Source: Rhizobiales bacterium PAR1
Lineage (GTDB): Bacteria; Pseudomonadota; Alphaproteobacteria; Rhizobiales; Beijerinckiaceae
Reading direction: 5' to 3'
Assembly (NCBI GenBank): GCA_002256205.1
Contig: NKIW01000001.1
Coordinates: 186,001-250,000, forward strand
Length of the DNA stretch: 64,000 nucleotides
Shown here: in pieces, positions 44,779-53,923 of the stretch
Layout: the number at the start of each line of letters is the position of its first letter
Position numbering within the stretch: position 1 is the first letter of the stretch
Translations under genes and position numbers: made by a program
Notes under the pieces: model-generated
What the model was told of the DNA's origin: nothing
The model's input: the letters and a program-made list of their open reading frames with translations, nothing else
The model's database searches: none

Positions 44779-45695
44779 GCCTCCTCCCCCGTAACGGCGG
44801 CGATACCGGGCAAATCAAGCCCGAAATGGTCTTCGCTGCCCTCATCGGCTGCACCTTCCTCTGGGGTTGGAGCTTTCCGCTCACCAAGATGATGACTGGT
44901 GCTTTCCCACCGATCACGCTGGCGGCTTTGCGCGGTGGCATCGGCGCGGCAACGCTGATCCTCTGGTTCCTCGTCATGCGCCAGAGCGTGCTGCCGCAAA
45001 GTCGGAAGGAAGTCCTCGACTGGATCGTCCTCGGCTCGCTCAATGGCTGGATTCCGAACCTACTCGTGGCTTACGCGACGCAGTTCCTCCCCGCCGGTCA
45101 GGCCGCGATGATTCAGGCCTGCGGACCGCTCCTCACCGCATTGATGGCGAACCAGCTCTTTGCAGACGAAAAACTGACCGCAACGCGCCTCATCGGCATT
45201 CTCATCGGGTTTGCCGGCGTCGGCCTGCTGGTCGGCCCGCGCATGGTCGGCGCCGGGGCAACGCCGCTTGCAGCCACTGCGATGCTTGGCGTCGCCTTCT
45301 GCTATGCCTCGGGCAATATCTACGTGCGAATGATGCCGGTCGCTGACCCGAAGCGCCTCGCGCTTGGCCAGCAGATCTGCTCGGCAATCGCCGCCACAGA
45401 GTTCACACTGGCGACGGTGGGTGCAGCGAGCTTCGCGGCCGTGCCCGCGAATATCCTGCCAATCCTCGGGCTGGGTATGATCGCCACCGCCGCCCCCATC
45501 GTGATCTTCATGTATATCCTGCGCGCTGCCGGCCCGACGCGCGCCTCGCTAACGGGATACATGGTGCCGGCTTGGGCGGTAGCGATTTCTGCCGTGGTGC
45601 TGGGCGAAACCATCGGTTTCCGCGAAGGCCTCGCCGGCGCGATTATCCTCGCCGGGGTTTACATCGTGACGCGCGCGAAGGCGCGCACTGTCTGA
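44775..45695 (+). CDS. EamA-family (DMT) transporter
   Basis: A 306-residue ten-segment drug/metabolite transporter-superfamily protein with two EamA repeats: [17 protein letters not shown] near 18, and the second starting at [21 protein letters not shown] near 170. The conserved [24 protein letters not shown] closes it. Substrate not predictable; members export amino acids, metabolites or nucleobases. It starts at GTG overlapping the rimO stop (GTGA) so translation is coupled. Confidence 0.92.
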   Translation: MSLLPRNGGDTGQIKPEMVFAALIGCTFLWGWSFPLTKMMTGAFPPITLAALRGGIGAATLILWFLVMRQSVLPQSRKEVLDWIVLGSLNGWIPNLLVAYATQFLPAGQAAMIQACGPLLTALMANQLFADEKLTATRLIGILIGFAGVGLLVGPRMVGAGATPLAATAMLGVAFCYASGNIYVRMMPVADPKRLALGQQICSAIAATEFTLATVGAASFAAVPANILPILGLGMIATAAPIVIFMYILRAAGPTRASLTGYMVPAWAVAISAVVLGETIGFREGLAGAIILAGVYIVTRAKARTV

Positions 45696-45701
45696 ACTCA
45701 T

Positions 45702-46622
45702 TTATTCCGCTGGCATCGCTTCGCGGTTGCGCTGCCGATTGGGTTTACGGAAGCGGCGGCGGACATAAATCGTCAGGCCAGTTCCAAGCAGCCCGACGAA
45801 GCCGATCGACGTCACCAGCACCATCATGCCGGTCCAGCTGCCAAAGGCATTGCCCTCATGGAGCGCACGCGGCCAGTTGGTTTGCGTGAGCGTGATCCCG
45901 GAACGGCTGACGTTGTAGACATTAAAGGCACCGCCCTCGTTGATCCGCGCAAGAAGGCGCGGCCCGCGCTGGCGGAGCCAGATCAACCCACCAAGGTCGC
46001 GCTCTTTGCCCAGCATCTGCACCGCCTCCTTGATCGGCGGCAGCGCGGCACGATCCTGCTTCACCGGTGTGGCGAAGGTGATGCCGAATGCCAGCATCAG
46101 CCCGGTGATCGGCGAGACCGCTAGGATCGGCAAGCCGAACCAGGCCATGCCCTGATGCCAGCCGGAAATCGAATTCCTGAGGCGCGGCCAGCCCATGAAA
46201 ACACCAAGGATAATCAACACGATCATCGCGATGGTCGAAGCCGTCACCACCCAGCCGAGATCGAACAGGAAATGCTCATGCAGTCCGCGCGCCGTGCCGA
46301 AAATCTCGGAAAGCGTCGTGGATTCATCCTCGATCACCGCACCAGTTTTGAGATCAAGCTCGGTCGAACCGTCCTCGCCCACGCCCAGCAACTCGATGCG
46401 GTTCTCGTAAGCCCTGATCATCACGCCACGCGCCTTGCTCTCGGGATCATGCTTGTCGAGTAGCGCGATGATCTTTTCCGGCGGGAGCGAAGCACCGCGC
46501 GTCGTTGCATCCTGAACGATTGGCTCAAATGAGAGGATCAACCCGGTGACGATCACCACCGCGAGCGGAATGGCAAAAACGAGTGTAATCCAGCGATGGA
46601 GGCGCAGAAGCAAAGGTTTCAT
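45702..46622 (-). CDS. PepSY-domain membrane protein
   Basis: A 306-residue PepSY-TM-family protein: LLLRLHRWITLVFAIPLAVVIVTGLIL at the N-terminus (HRW pattern), periplasmic PepSY region (LPPEKIIALLDKHDPE), a second segment LGWVVTASTIAMIVLIILGVFMGWPR with further His, third and fourth segments, and LHEGNAFGSWTGMMVLVTSIGFVGLLGTGLTIYVRRR at the end. Relatives take part in iron/siderophore reduction or peptidase control. ATG 46622 is preferred over TTG 46628. It is separated from the upstream BMP operon by a terminator. Confidence 0.88.
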   Translation of the reverse strand: MKPLLLRLHRWITLVFAIPLAVVIVTGLILSFEPIVQDATTRGASLPPEKIIALLDKHDPESKARGVMIRAYENRIELLGVGEDGSTELDLKTGAVIEDESTTLSEIFGTARGLHEHFLFDLGWVVTASTIAMIVLIILGVFMGWPRLRNSISGWHQGMAWFGLPILAVSPITGLMLAFGITFATPVKQDRAALPPIKEAVQMLGKERDLGGLIWLRQRGPRLLARINEGGAFNVYNVSRSGITLTQTNWPRALHEGNAFGSWTGMMVLVTSIGFVGLLGTGLTIYVRRRFRKPNRQRNREAMPAE

Positions 46623-46731
46623 GATCAAATTCCGTCAGAATGGGCGGTTGCTCCCCGCCGGAAGCAGGCTCCATCCAGCACCACATGCTGCATTGCGTCA
46701 AATGAGCGTTTGTTAATGTTGATCTCAAACA

Positions 46732-46761
46732 AGAACGGCGGCCCGCAAGGACCGCCGTTCT
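46732..46761 (-). terminator. Intrinsic terminator of the BMP ABC operon
   Basis: AGAACGGCGG and CCGCCGTTCT form a perfect ten-base stem with a ten-base loop (possibly tightened by GG/CC pairs), followed on the minus strand by a T-rich TGTTTG. It lies 26 bases after the stop of the BMP binding-protein gene, the last gene of the operon. Confidence 0.82.
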
Positions 46762-46786
46762 GCCAGCTTCGAAGCCTATTGGCGGC

Positions 46787-47869
46787 TTACTTCGGAATCG
46801 TGCCTTCGATGCCCTGCACGTAAAAATTCATGCTGGCGATCTGGCCGTCATTGAGCTTGCCGTCCTTGCATTCCACGGCCTTGCCGTCCTGCGCAATGAT
46901 CGGGCAGGTGAACGGGTCGATCTTGCCTGTCCGGATACCTTCTTCGGTCTCCATCGCGAGCTTTTTCACGTCATCCGGCATATTGACATAGGGACCCATC
47001 ACGACCTTGCCCTTGGCAAGACCGTCGAACACGTCCTGGCTCTGCCACTTGCCTTCGAGCACGGCACGCGTGCGCTCGACGTAATACGGCGCCCAGTTGT
47101 CAATGATCGAGGTCAGGATGTTCTTCTCGGCGAACTTCGACATATCCGAGGCCTGACCGAAGGCATACTTGCCACGCGCAGCTGCCTGCTGGAGCGGCGC
47201 CGGGCTATCCGTGTGCTGGGTGATGATATCCGCACCCTGATCCATCAGGGCCTTGGCGGCATCGCCTTCCTTGCCCGGATTGAACCAGTCGAACGCCCAG
47301 GCCACCTTGATCTTCACATCCGGATTAACCGACTTCGCGCCGAGATAGAACGCGTTGATGCCCGCGACCACTTCCGGGATCGGCATCGAGCCGACGTACC
47401 CGATCGTGTTCGACTTCGTCAGCTTGCCCGCGATCTTGCCGATGATGAAGCGGCCTTCGTGGAACTTCGCCGAATAGGTCGAAACGTTCTTCTCGCGCTT
47501 GAAGCCGGTCGCGTGCTCGAACATCACATTCGGATACTTCTTCGCGACTTTCAGCGTCGGCTCCATGTAGCCGAACGAGGTCGTGAAGATCAGCTTGTGG
47601 CCGGTCCGGGCGAGCTGCTCGATCGAACGCTCGGAATCGGCTTCCGGCACGTTCTCGATGAAGGTCGTCTCGACCTTGCCCGGGAACGCGGCTTCAATCG
47701 CCTTGCGGCCGACATCGTGCTGATAGGACCAGCCGAAATCGCCGACCGGACCGACATAGATAAAGCCTACCTTGAGCTTTTCCTGCGCCATGGCCGGGCT
47801 CGCGAGCCCCAAGGCCAGCGCGAAGGCACCCAGTGTGATGGATGCAAATTTACCGGATGAAATAGACAT
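46787..47869 (-). CDS. BMP-family ABC transporter solute-binding protein
   Basis: A 360-residue basic-membrane-protein-family binding protein, the group that delivers nucleosides and related compounds to YufO-PQ-type importers. Signal peptide 1 to about 28 (cleavage after AMA, before QEKLKVG; no lipobox cysteine). Mature features are VGFIYVGPVGDFGWSYQHDVGRKA, IFTTSFGYMEPTLKVAKKYPNVMFEHATG, and AWAFDWFNPGKEGDAAKALMDQGADIITQHTDSP, all typical. Last gene of a five-gene unit (qor-like, ATPase, two permeases, BMP). Confidence 0.94.
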   Translation of the reverse strand: MSISSGKFASITLGAFALALGLASPAMAQEKLKVGFIYVGPVGDFGWSYQHDVGRKAIEAAFPGKVETTFIENVPEADSERSIEQLARTGHKLIFTTSFGYMEPTLKVAKKYPNVMFEHATGFKREKNVSTYSAKFHEGRFIIGKIAGKLTKSNTIGYVGSMPIPEVVAGINAFYLGAKSVNPDVKIKVAWAFDWFNPGKEGDAAKALMDQGADIITQHTDSPAPLQQAAARGKYAFGQASDMSKFAEKNILTSIIDNWAPYYVERTRAVLEGKWQSQDVFDGLAKGKVVMGPYVNMPDDVKKLAMETEEGIRTGKIDPFTCPIIAQDGKAVECKDGKLNDGQIASMNFYVQGIEGTIPK

Positions 47870-47949
47870 GTGCCTTCCCCAAAATGCTGCGCGATGTCAT
47901 CAACCCTCGCGCGCCACGCTCCGCGACACGAGGTGAGTTTCTTCTTGTT

Positions 47950-48870
47950 CTATCGCTCCGGCACAAACGGTTGCCCGAGCGACCCCGCAGCCCCTGCGCC
48001 CTTTCGGCCCGAAAGCGAAAGCACCAGCAGCGCCGCGATGGTCATAAGATACGGTAGCGCCGAAAGCAGTTGCGAGGGAAGTGCGATTGCACCAGCCTGC
48101 GCATGAAGCTGTGCAACTGTGATGCCGCCGAAAAGATAAGACCCCAGCACCAGCCGCCAAACATGGCCGGCAGCGAAAACCACCAGCGCCAGCGCGATCC
48201 AGCCGCGCCCGGCGCTCATACCCGGCGACCAGAAGCGGGTGTAGATCAGCGAGAGATAAGCCCCAGCAAGGCCCGCCATCAGCCCGCCAAACAGGATCGC
48301 CCAGAAGCGCAGTTTGCGCACAGGCAAACCAAGCGCGTGCGCGGAAACATGATTTTCACCGACGCTCCTGAGCAGCAGCCCGATACGGGTGCGGTTGAGC
48401 ACGAAGGCCACCAGCACGATCAGAATGAGCGAGAGGAAAAACACCACATCGCCCGTGAAGATCGCCTTGCCGAGCAGTGGAATGTCCTTCAACACCGGAA
48501 TTTCAATCGGCGGGATCGCCGCGCGCGGCTGACCGACGAAATCCTGCCCGATGAGGCCCGCAAGACCCAAACCGAGAATGGTCAGTGCGAGGCCGGTCGC
48601 GACCTGATTGGTGGCAAAAAACACCACCATCACGCCGAACAAGGCCGAAAGCGCCATGCCCGCCAGCGCCCCGGCCAGCAGGCCGACCACCGAGGAATCG
48701 GTGAGTACGGCAACGGCGAAACCTGTCGCTGCGCCGACGATCATCATGCCCTCGACGCCGAGGTTGAGGATGCCCGCACGCTCGACGACATGTTCGCCAA
48801 GCGCCGCGATGAGCAGCGGCGTGGCGGCGGTCATGACGGTCGCGATGATAAGAGGAAGCGTATCGATCAT
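47950..48870 (-). CDS. BMP-associated ABC transporter permease (second)
   Basis: A 306-residue branched-chain-type permease with about eight to nine membrane segments, like YufQ. Typical features are AALGEHVVERAGILNLGVEGMMIVGA near 22-48 and RSVGENHVSAHALGLPVRKLRFWAILFGGLMAGLAGAYL near 170-210. It forms a heteromeric channel with the permease encoded just upstream; 15 bases separate the two genes. The BMP binding-protein gene follows after 80 bases. Confidence 0.93.
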   Translation of the reverse strand: MIDTLPLIIATVMTAATPLLIAALGEHVVERAGILNLGVEGMMIVGAATGFAVAVLTDSSVVGLLAGALAGMALSALFGVMVVFFATNQVATGLALTILGLGLAGLIGQDFVGQPRAAIPPIEIPVLKDIPLLGKAIFTGDVVFFLSLILIVLVAFVLNRTRIGLLLRSVGENHVSAHALGLPVRKLRFWAILFGGLMAGLAGAYLSLIYTRFWSPGMSAGRGWIALALVVFAAGHVWRLVLGSYLFGGITVAQLHAQAGAIALPSQLLSALPYLMTIAALLVLSLSGRKGAGAAGSLGQPFVPER

Positions 48871-48885
48871 GGGGTCAGCCTCGCA

Positions 48886-49959
48886 TCATGCGCCGTCCCG
48901 GCGGATTTCCAGCCGGTAACGGTTGAGGGTCTCGCCGAGGAGCACGCACATCAGCAGCAGCCCCATGAAGAAACGGGTGAGATCGAACGGCAATTTCAGT
49001 GTCACCTGCGCGCTCTCTGCGCCGATCAGCAGCACCGCGATGACAATCGCCGAGAGCGCCGCGCCGACGGGCGAGAGCCGCCCGAGGAACGCAACGATAA
49101 TCGCGGTGAAGCCTAGCCCCTGCCCGAAGCCGGGCCGGAGTTGTCCCACCTGCCCCGACACCTCGATCACGCCCGCAAGCCCTGCGAGCGCACCGGAAAT
49201 GAGGAAGACCAGCACCGTGATCCGGCTCTCGTTGAAGCCGGCGAAATTCGCGGCGCGCGGCGCATCGCCGCTTGCGGAAACCGCAAAGCCGAAGAGCGTC
49301 CGCCGGAAGAGCACGAAGGCCACCGCGACGGCGATCAGCGCCAGCACAAGACCGGCGTGCAGCCGTCCGCCTTCGAACAGCGGTTGGAGCACGGCGGAAT
49401 CGGAGAAGGCAACACTCTGCGGGAAATTATAGCCCTTGGGGTCGCGCCAAGGCCCCCGCACGAGATAATCGAGCAGGAATTCGGCGATATAAACCAGCAT
49501 TAGCGACGTCAGGATTTCGGAAATCCCAAAGCGCGTCCGGAGCAGTGCCGGGATTGAGGCATAGACGAGCCCGCCGATGGCCCCGGCGATCAGCATCAGC
49601 GGCAGGATCCAGAACCCGCTCATGCCGTGGGTGAGGATCGCGACGCCACCGCCACAAATGCCGCCGAGCAGGAACTGGCCCTCGGCGCCAATATTCCAGC
49701 GGCTAGCGCGGAAGCAGAACAACAGGCCGATCGCGATCAGGATCAGCGGCGTTGCCTTCAGCAACACCTCCTGCATGGCCCAGGGGTCGGTCAGCGGTTC
49801 GCGGATGAACACGTTAAACGCCGTCACGGGCGATTTGCCCATCAGCGCGACAATCGCGCCGCCGATCAGCACGGCAACAAGCAGCGCCGCCACCGGCGTC
49901 AGGAACTGTCGCAGCGGCGTAACCGTGCGGCGGGGAACAAGGGCGAGGTGGAAGCTCAT
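48886..49959 (-). CDS. BMP-associated ABC transporter permease (first)
   Basis: A 357-residue permease of the YufP type. Membrane segments start near 21; diagnostic stretches are LLFCFRASRWNIGAEGQFLLGGICGGG near 80-105, ALLRTRFGISEILTSLMLVYIAEFLLDYLVRGP and VSASGDAPRAANFAGFNESRITVLVFLISGALAGLAGVIE. Start overlaps the ATPase stop by four bases (ATGA). Confidence 0.93.
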   Translation of the reverse strand: MSFHLALVPRRTVTPLRQFLTPVAALLVAVLIGGAIVALMGKSPVTAFNVFIREPLTDPWAMQEVLLKATPLILIAIGLLFCFRASRWNIGAEGQFLLGGICGGGVAILTHGMSGFWILPLMLIAGAIGGLVYASIPALLRTRFGISEILTSLMLVYIAEFLLDYLVRGPWRDPKGYNFPQSVAFSDSAVLQPLFEGGRLHAGLVLALIAVAVAFVLFRRTLFGFAVSASGDAPRAANFAGFNESRITVLVFLISGALAGLAGVIEVSGQVGQLRPGFGQGLGFTAIIVAFLGRLSPVGAALSAIVIAVLLIGAESAQVTLKLPFDLTRFFMGLLLMCVLLGETLNRYRLEIRRDGA

Positions 49960-51473
49960 ATGTGGGCCCCTTCCCCATGCTCGCGGTGCGTCATCATCAT
50001 GCCGATCGCTTCGCGCGTGACGTCGTGCACGCGCTGGGCTGGCGAAAGCTCGCCCTCCCGCATCACAACAATGAAGTCCGCCAGCATCAACGCTTCATCG
50101 AGGTCTTGGGTGATCACAAGAACCGCCGTGCCTTGCCCGGCTAGATCGATTAGCGTCTGGCGGATATGCGTCGCGGCGCGCGCATCGACGCCCCAGCTCG
50201 GTTGATCAATCACGATCAGCTTCGGATTGCGCTTCACCTCACGCCCGACGATGTATTTCTGGAGATTGCCGCCCGAGAGCTGCGCCGCGAGCGGATCCGG
50301 CGAAGGCACGCGCACGTCGAAGCGCTGGATGATATCGCCAGCGACATCCATCAGCCGCCCCTTGTCGATGAACAGCCCGCCGATCTTCTCGGTGGCGTGC
50401 CAGGAGAGGACAATGTTGTCCGAAAGCGCGGTCTGCGGCAGCGTCGCCTGCCCGAGCCGCGCCTCCGGCACGAAGGCCGCCCCGGCGCGGCGGCGCGCGT
50501 TGATATCCGCTGCGGTCACATCCCGACCGGCGATGCGGATCGTCCCGCTGGTGACGGTACCGCCCTCACCGGAAATCGCGGCGTAAAGTTCGCTCTGACC
50601 ATTGCCTGCGACGCCCGCGATGGCGACAATCTCGCCCGCGCGTACGCTGATGCTGGCTTCGCTGAGGCGCACACCATGGATCGATTCCGCTTCGACCGTC
50701 AGTTTTGTGCATTCAAGCACCGCTTCGCCATAGGAATGCGCAGCGGCGGCCCGCAAATCGATCACCCCGTCGCCGACCATCAGACCCGCAAGTTCACGCG
50801 CCGAGACCGCGCGCGGATCAGCCTCCGCGACAACGCGGCCCGCGCGCAGGACGGTGGCAGCGGTGCAGAGCCGACGCACCTCTTCCAGCTTGTGGCTGAT
50901 GAAGAGCAGGCTCGCGCCTTCCGCCGCCAGCTTGTCGAGCGTTTTGAATAGCGCCTCGCTTTCGGAAGGTGTGAGAACCGAAGTCGGCTCATCGAGGATG
51001 AGCAGTTTCGGATCCTGCATCAATGCCCGCAGGATCTCGATGCGCTGCCGCTCGCCGGCAGAAAGCGTATAAACCGGGCGATCCAGATCAATCGCGAGGC
51101 CGAAATGCTCGGCCTTTGCGCGCACTTTCTCGCGTAACGCCTTGTCCGCCACCGCCCCTTCGAGCGGAATGGCGATGTTTTCGAGCGCCGTGAAATCCTC
51201 GAACAGCGAGAAATGCTGGAACACCATACCGATGCCGCGCGCACGCGCCTCGCGTGGCGAGGACAACGTGACCACCTCGCCGTTGATGCGGATTTCACCC
51301 GAGTCCGGCGAGAGCAGCCCGTAGAGGATTTTCACCAGTGTTGATTTGCCGGCGCCGTTTTCGCCAAGGAGGGCATGAATCTCGCCAGCATGCAGCTTAA
51401 GATCAATCGAAGAATTGGCCATGAGTGCGCCAAAATACTTCGTGATCCCGCTCAGTCTGACTAGTTCACCCAT
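49956..51473 (-). CDS. BMP-associated ABC transporter ATPase (double NBD)
   Basis: A 505-residue double ATPase like RbsA/YufO. The first domain has canonical motifs: LLGENGAGKSTLVKILYG, signature LSAGERQRIEILRAL and LLILDEPTSVL. The second is degenerate, as in this family: Walker A reads GVAGNGQSE without the lysine and Walker B VIDQPSWGVDA has Gln at the catalytic Glu position; its signature LSGGNLQKYIVG is retained. It follows the quinone oxidoreductase gene by 30 bases and overlaps the first permease. Confidence 0.94.
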   Translation of the reverse strand: MGELVRLSGITKYFGALMANSSIDLKLHAGEIHALLGENGAGKSTLVKILYGLLSPDSGEIRINGEVVTLSSPREARARGIGMVFQHFSLFEDFTALENIAIPLEGAVADKALREKVRAKAEHFGLAIDLDRPVYTLSAGERQRIEILRALMQDPKLLILDEPTSVLTPSESEALFKTLDKLAAEGASLLFISHKLEEVRRLCTAATVLRAGRVVAEADPRAVSARELAGLMVGDGVIDLRAAAAHSYGEAVLECTKLTVEAESIHGVRLSEASISVRAGEIVAIAGVAGNGQSELYAAISGEGGTVTSGTIRIAGRDVTAADINARRRAGAAFVPEARLGQATLPQTALSDNIVLSWHATEKIGGLFIDKGRLMDVAGDIIQRFDVRVPSPDPLAAQLSGGNLQKYIVGREVKRNPKLIVIDQPSWGVDARAATHIRQTLIDLAGQGTAVLVITQDLDEALMLADFIVVMREGELSPAQRVHDVTREAIGMMMTHREHGEGAHI

Positions 51474-51503
51474 CGATACGCGCCCCCTGGCAAGATGTGT
51501 CTG

Positions 51504-52478
51504 TTATGGCAGCAACACGGTGGAACCCGTGGTCTGGCGCCCTTCAAGCGCCCGATGCGCATCCGCCACCTTGGCAAGCGGGAAAGTCTGCGTCGCCGGG
51601 ATCTTGACGGTGCCGTTACCCACGGCTGTAAACAAACGCCGTGCCATCGCGGCGTAGCGCTTCGGATCGTTGATGTAATTGAACAGCGTTGGCCGGGTGA
51701 CGTAGAGGTTCCCCTTCTTGCCCAGAAGCCCGATATCGAACGACGTGATCGCGCCCGAGGCATTGCCGAAGCTCACGAGATAACCGAAGGGCTTCAGGCA
51801 ATCGAGCGAGGCGGGATAGGTCGATTTGCCCACACCGTCATAGACAACATCGCAGAGCGCGCCCTTGGTGATCTCCTTCACGCGCGCCGCAAAATCCTCC
51901 TTCGAGTAGTCGATGATATGGTCGCAGCCGTGCTTTTTCGCGAGTTTGGCCTTTTCGGGCGATCCCACCGTACCGATCACCGTCACGCCCAGTGATTTCG
52001 CCCACTGGACGAGGATTGAGCCTGTACCGCCCGCAGCGGCATGCACGAGGATGGTATCGCCCTTCTTCACCTTGTAGGTTCGGAACAGCAGATATTCCGC
52101 TGTCAGGCCCTTGAGCATCATCGAAGCACCAGCCTCGAAGCTCACCTTGGCCGGCAGCTTGACGAGCGAGGCCACGGCGATGTTCCGCGCGCTGGCATAG
52201 GCGCCGAGCGCGCCGACATAGGCCACGCGGTCGCCCACCTTGAAGCCGGTGACGCCTGCACCCACGGCCGTCACAACGCCCGCGCCCTCGTTGCCGGGTG
52301 TAAAGGGCATCGACGGCGCCGGGTAAAGACCCGTACGGAAATAGGTATCGATGTAATTGAGGCCAATGGCCTTCTGCTCGATCTGGACTTCGCCAGCGCC
52401 CGGTGCGCCGAGTGTGGTATTTTCAAGCGAGAGAACTTCCGGCCCGCCGTACTGGGCAACGCGGATCACCTGAACCAT
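51504..52478 (-). CDS. Zinc-independent quinone oxidoreductase (QorA-like)
   Basis: A 324-residue medium-chain dehydrogenase/reductase of the quinone oxidoreductase type. GLNYIDTYFRTGLYP near 40, PGNEGAGVVTAVGAGV near 62, and the NADPH-binding HAAAGGTGSILVQWAKSLG near 147 are typical; no zinc-binding cysteines are present. Relatives reduce quinones with NADPH. It is the first gene of the BMP transporter operon, 30 bases upstream of the ATPase, although a functional link is not obvious. Confidence 0.92.
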   Translation of the reverse strand: MVQVIRVAQYGGPEVLSLENTTLGAPGAGEVQIEQKAIGLNYIDTYFRTGLYPAPSMPFTPGNEGAGVVTAVGAGVTGFKVGDRVAYVGALGAYASARNIAVASLVKLPAKVSFEAGASMMLKGLTAEYLLFRTYKVKKGDTILVHAAAGGTGSILVQWAKSLGVTVIGTVGSPEKAKLAKKHGCDHIIDYSKEDFAARVKEITKGALCDVVYDGVGKSTYPASLDCLKPFGYLVSFGNASGAITSFDIGLLGKKGNLYVTRPTLFNYINDPKRYAAMARRLFTAVGNGTVKIPATQTFPLAKVADAHRALEGRQTTGSTVLLP

Positions 52479-52587
52479 CTTGGTCTTTCCTTTTCTGACT
52501 CGCTTGCCCGCGCAAAAAGCAGCCCGGCAGCGAAGGGGTTGTTGGGGACAAGTGGTGCATCATTCCGCCCTGATTTCAAGCGCGGAG

Positions 52588-52668
52588 TTGACTTGGGAAC
52601 CTGTCATCCAAAGCCGTGCATCACGGATGACTGATATTTGACTTGTCTCGGGTTCCTTGACTTGTCTC
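52588..52668. repeat. Three TTGACTTG repeats upstream of the UbiH-type gene
   Basis: TTGACTTG occurs at 52588-52595, and the longer TTGACTTGTCTC at 52638-52649 and again at 52657-52668 (19 bases start to start). All point toward the UbiH-type gene at 52718. Each resembles a -35 element, and the pair could also be a direct-repeat operator. The rest of the 239-base gap shows no gene. Confidence 0.45.
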
Positions 52669-52717
52669 CTTGCCAAGGCGGACCAATTCATCTTGATGAG
52701 GGCAAACGGAGCGGAAC

Positions 52718-53923
52718 ATGGCCAGAGAAGATCTTGGGAAAGCGCCTTTCGATGCCATCGTGGTTGGCGGTGGTGCAGCAGGGCTTTCGACCGCCATCGG
52801 TCTGGCGCAAGGCGGGCTGAGCGTTGCCATTCTGGGCGTGCCCGACACCCCGCGCGATGATGGCCGCTCCGCCGCGCTGTTCCAGTCGAGCCTCGATTTT
52901 CTGGGCAGCCTCGGCGTTGAGGAAGCGCTCAAAGCGGCTGGCGCACCGCTTCGCGCGATCAAGCTTATTGATATCACCGGCGCGCTGGTGCGCGCACCGA
53001 CCACGACCTTCAAGGCTGCGGAGATCGGTCAGGCGGCGTTTGGATGGAATATTCCAAACGCGAAAATCATTGAAGTGCTGAGCGCCGAGGCCCGCGGAAC
53101 GGCGGGCCTTTCGGTTTCCTCTGCCTTCATCGACCAAGTTGACGACACGGGCGAATGCATCCGCGTGACCACAGCGGATGGTGCGGTGCTCGAAGCTCGC
53201 GTGCTCATCGGCGCGGATGGCCAGAAATCCCGTGTCCGCGAGCAGGCCGGCATCTCGCATCGGGTGAAGCCTTACCCGCAAAGCGCAATTACCTGCCGCC
53301 TGAGGCATCCGAAAGACCACGAGGACGTAAGCCTTGAATTCCATACCCGCGAAGGGCCGTTCACCTTCGTGCCGGTGGGGGATGGCCTCTCGGCGCTGGT
53401 CTGGATCATGAAGCCGGAAAAGGCTGAGGCGATGCTGAAACTCTCGCGCGAGGCTTTCGCGGAGGCCGTGACGCGGCGTTCGAATGCGATCCTCGGCACC
53501 GTCACGGTCGAGGGGCCGATGGCGGCTGTGCCACTCCAGAAGCTTGTGGCGGATCGTCTGGTCGAAGGCCGCATCGCACTCGTGGGCGAAGCCGCGCATG
53601 CCTTCCCGCCGATTGGCGCGCAGGGGCTCAACCTCGGCCTCAAGGACGTCGAAGCGCTGGTCAAGCGCCTCACGGCGGCGAAAGCGGCAGGCGAAGACCC
53701 GGCGAGTGCCCTGCCCGCCTACGCGCGCGACCGCAAGCTTGATGTCGAGATGCGTTCGGCAGGCGTTGATGTGCTCAATTCCGCGCTGATCGCGGATATC
53801 CTGCCGTTCGACATCGCCCGCGCCGCCGGGCTGGCAGTCCTGCGCGATGTCGGGCCGATCCGGCGCCTTGCCATGCGCATCGGCGGCTGGAATAGCCCGT
53901 TCAGGGCTAAAATTCCGGCGTAA
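52718..53923 (+). CDS. UbiH/UbiF-family FAD-dependent hydroxylase
   Basis: A 401-residue aromatic-ring flavin hydroxylase, probably in ubiquinone synthesis. The FAD-binding VVGGGAAGLSTAIGLAQGG is at 14-32, the DG motif in VLIGADGQKSRVREQAG near 160, and the second FAD motif in ALVGEAAHAFPPIGAQGLNLGLKD near 285. Which ubiquinone carbon it hydroxylates cannot be told; alphaproteobacteria vary in these enzymes (UbiL, UbiM, UbiH-like). It has its own promoter region on the left and abuts the converging AEC-family gene with no gap. Confidence 0.92.
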   Translation: MAREDLGKAPFDAIVVGGGAAGLSTAIGLAQGGLSVAILGVPDTPRDDGRSAALFQSSLDFLGSLGVEEALKAAGAPLRAIKLIDITGALVRAPTTTFKAAEIGQAAFGWNIPNAKIIEVLSAEARGTAGLSVSSAFIDQVDDTGECIRVTTADGAVLEARVLIGADGQKSRVREQAGISHRVKPYPQSAITCRLRHPKDHEDVSLEFHTREGPFTFVPVGDGLSALVWIMKPEKAEAMLKLSREAFAEAVTRRSNAILGTVTVEGPMAAVPLQKLVADRLVEGRIALVGEAAHAFPPIGAQGLNLGLKDVEALVKRLTAAKAAGEDPASALPAYARDRKLDVEMRSAGVDVLNSALIADILPFDIARAAGLAVLRDVGPIRRLAMRIGGWNSPFRAKIPA

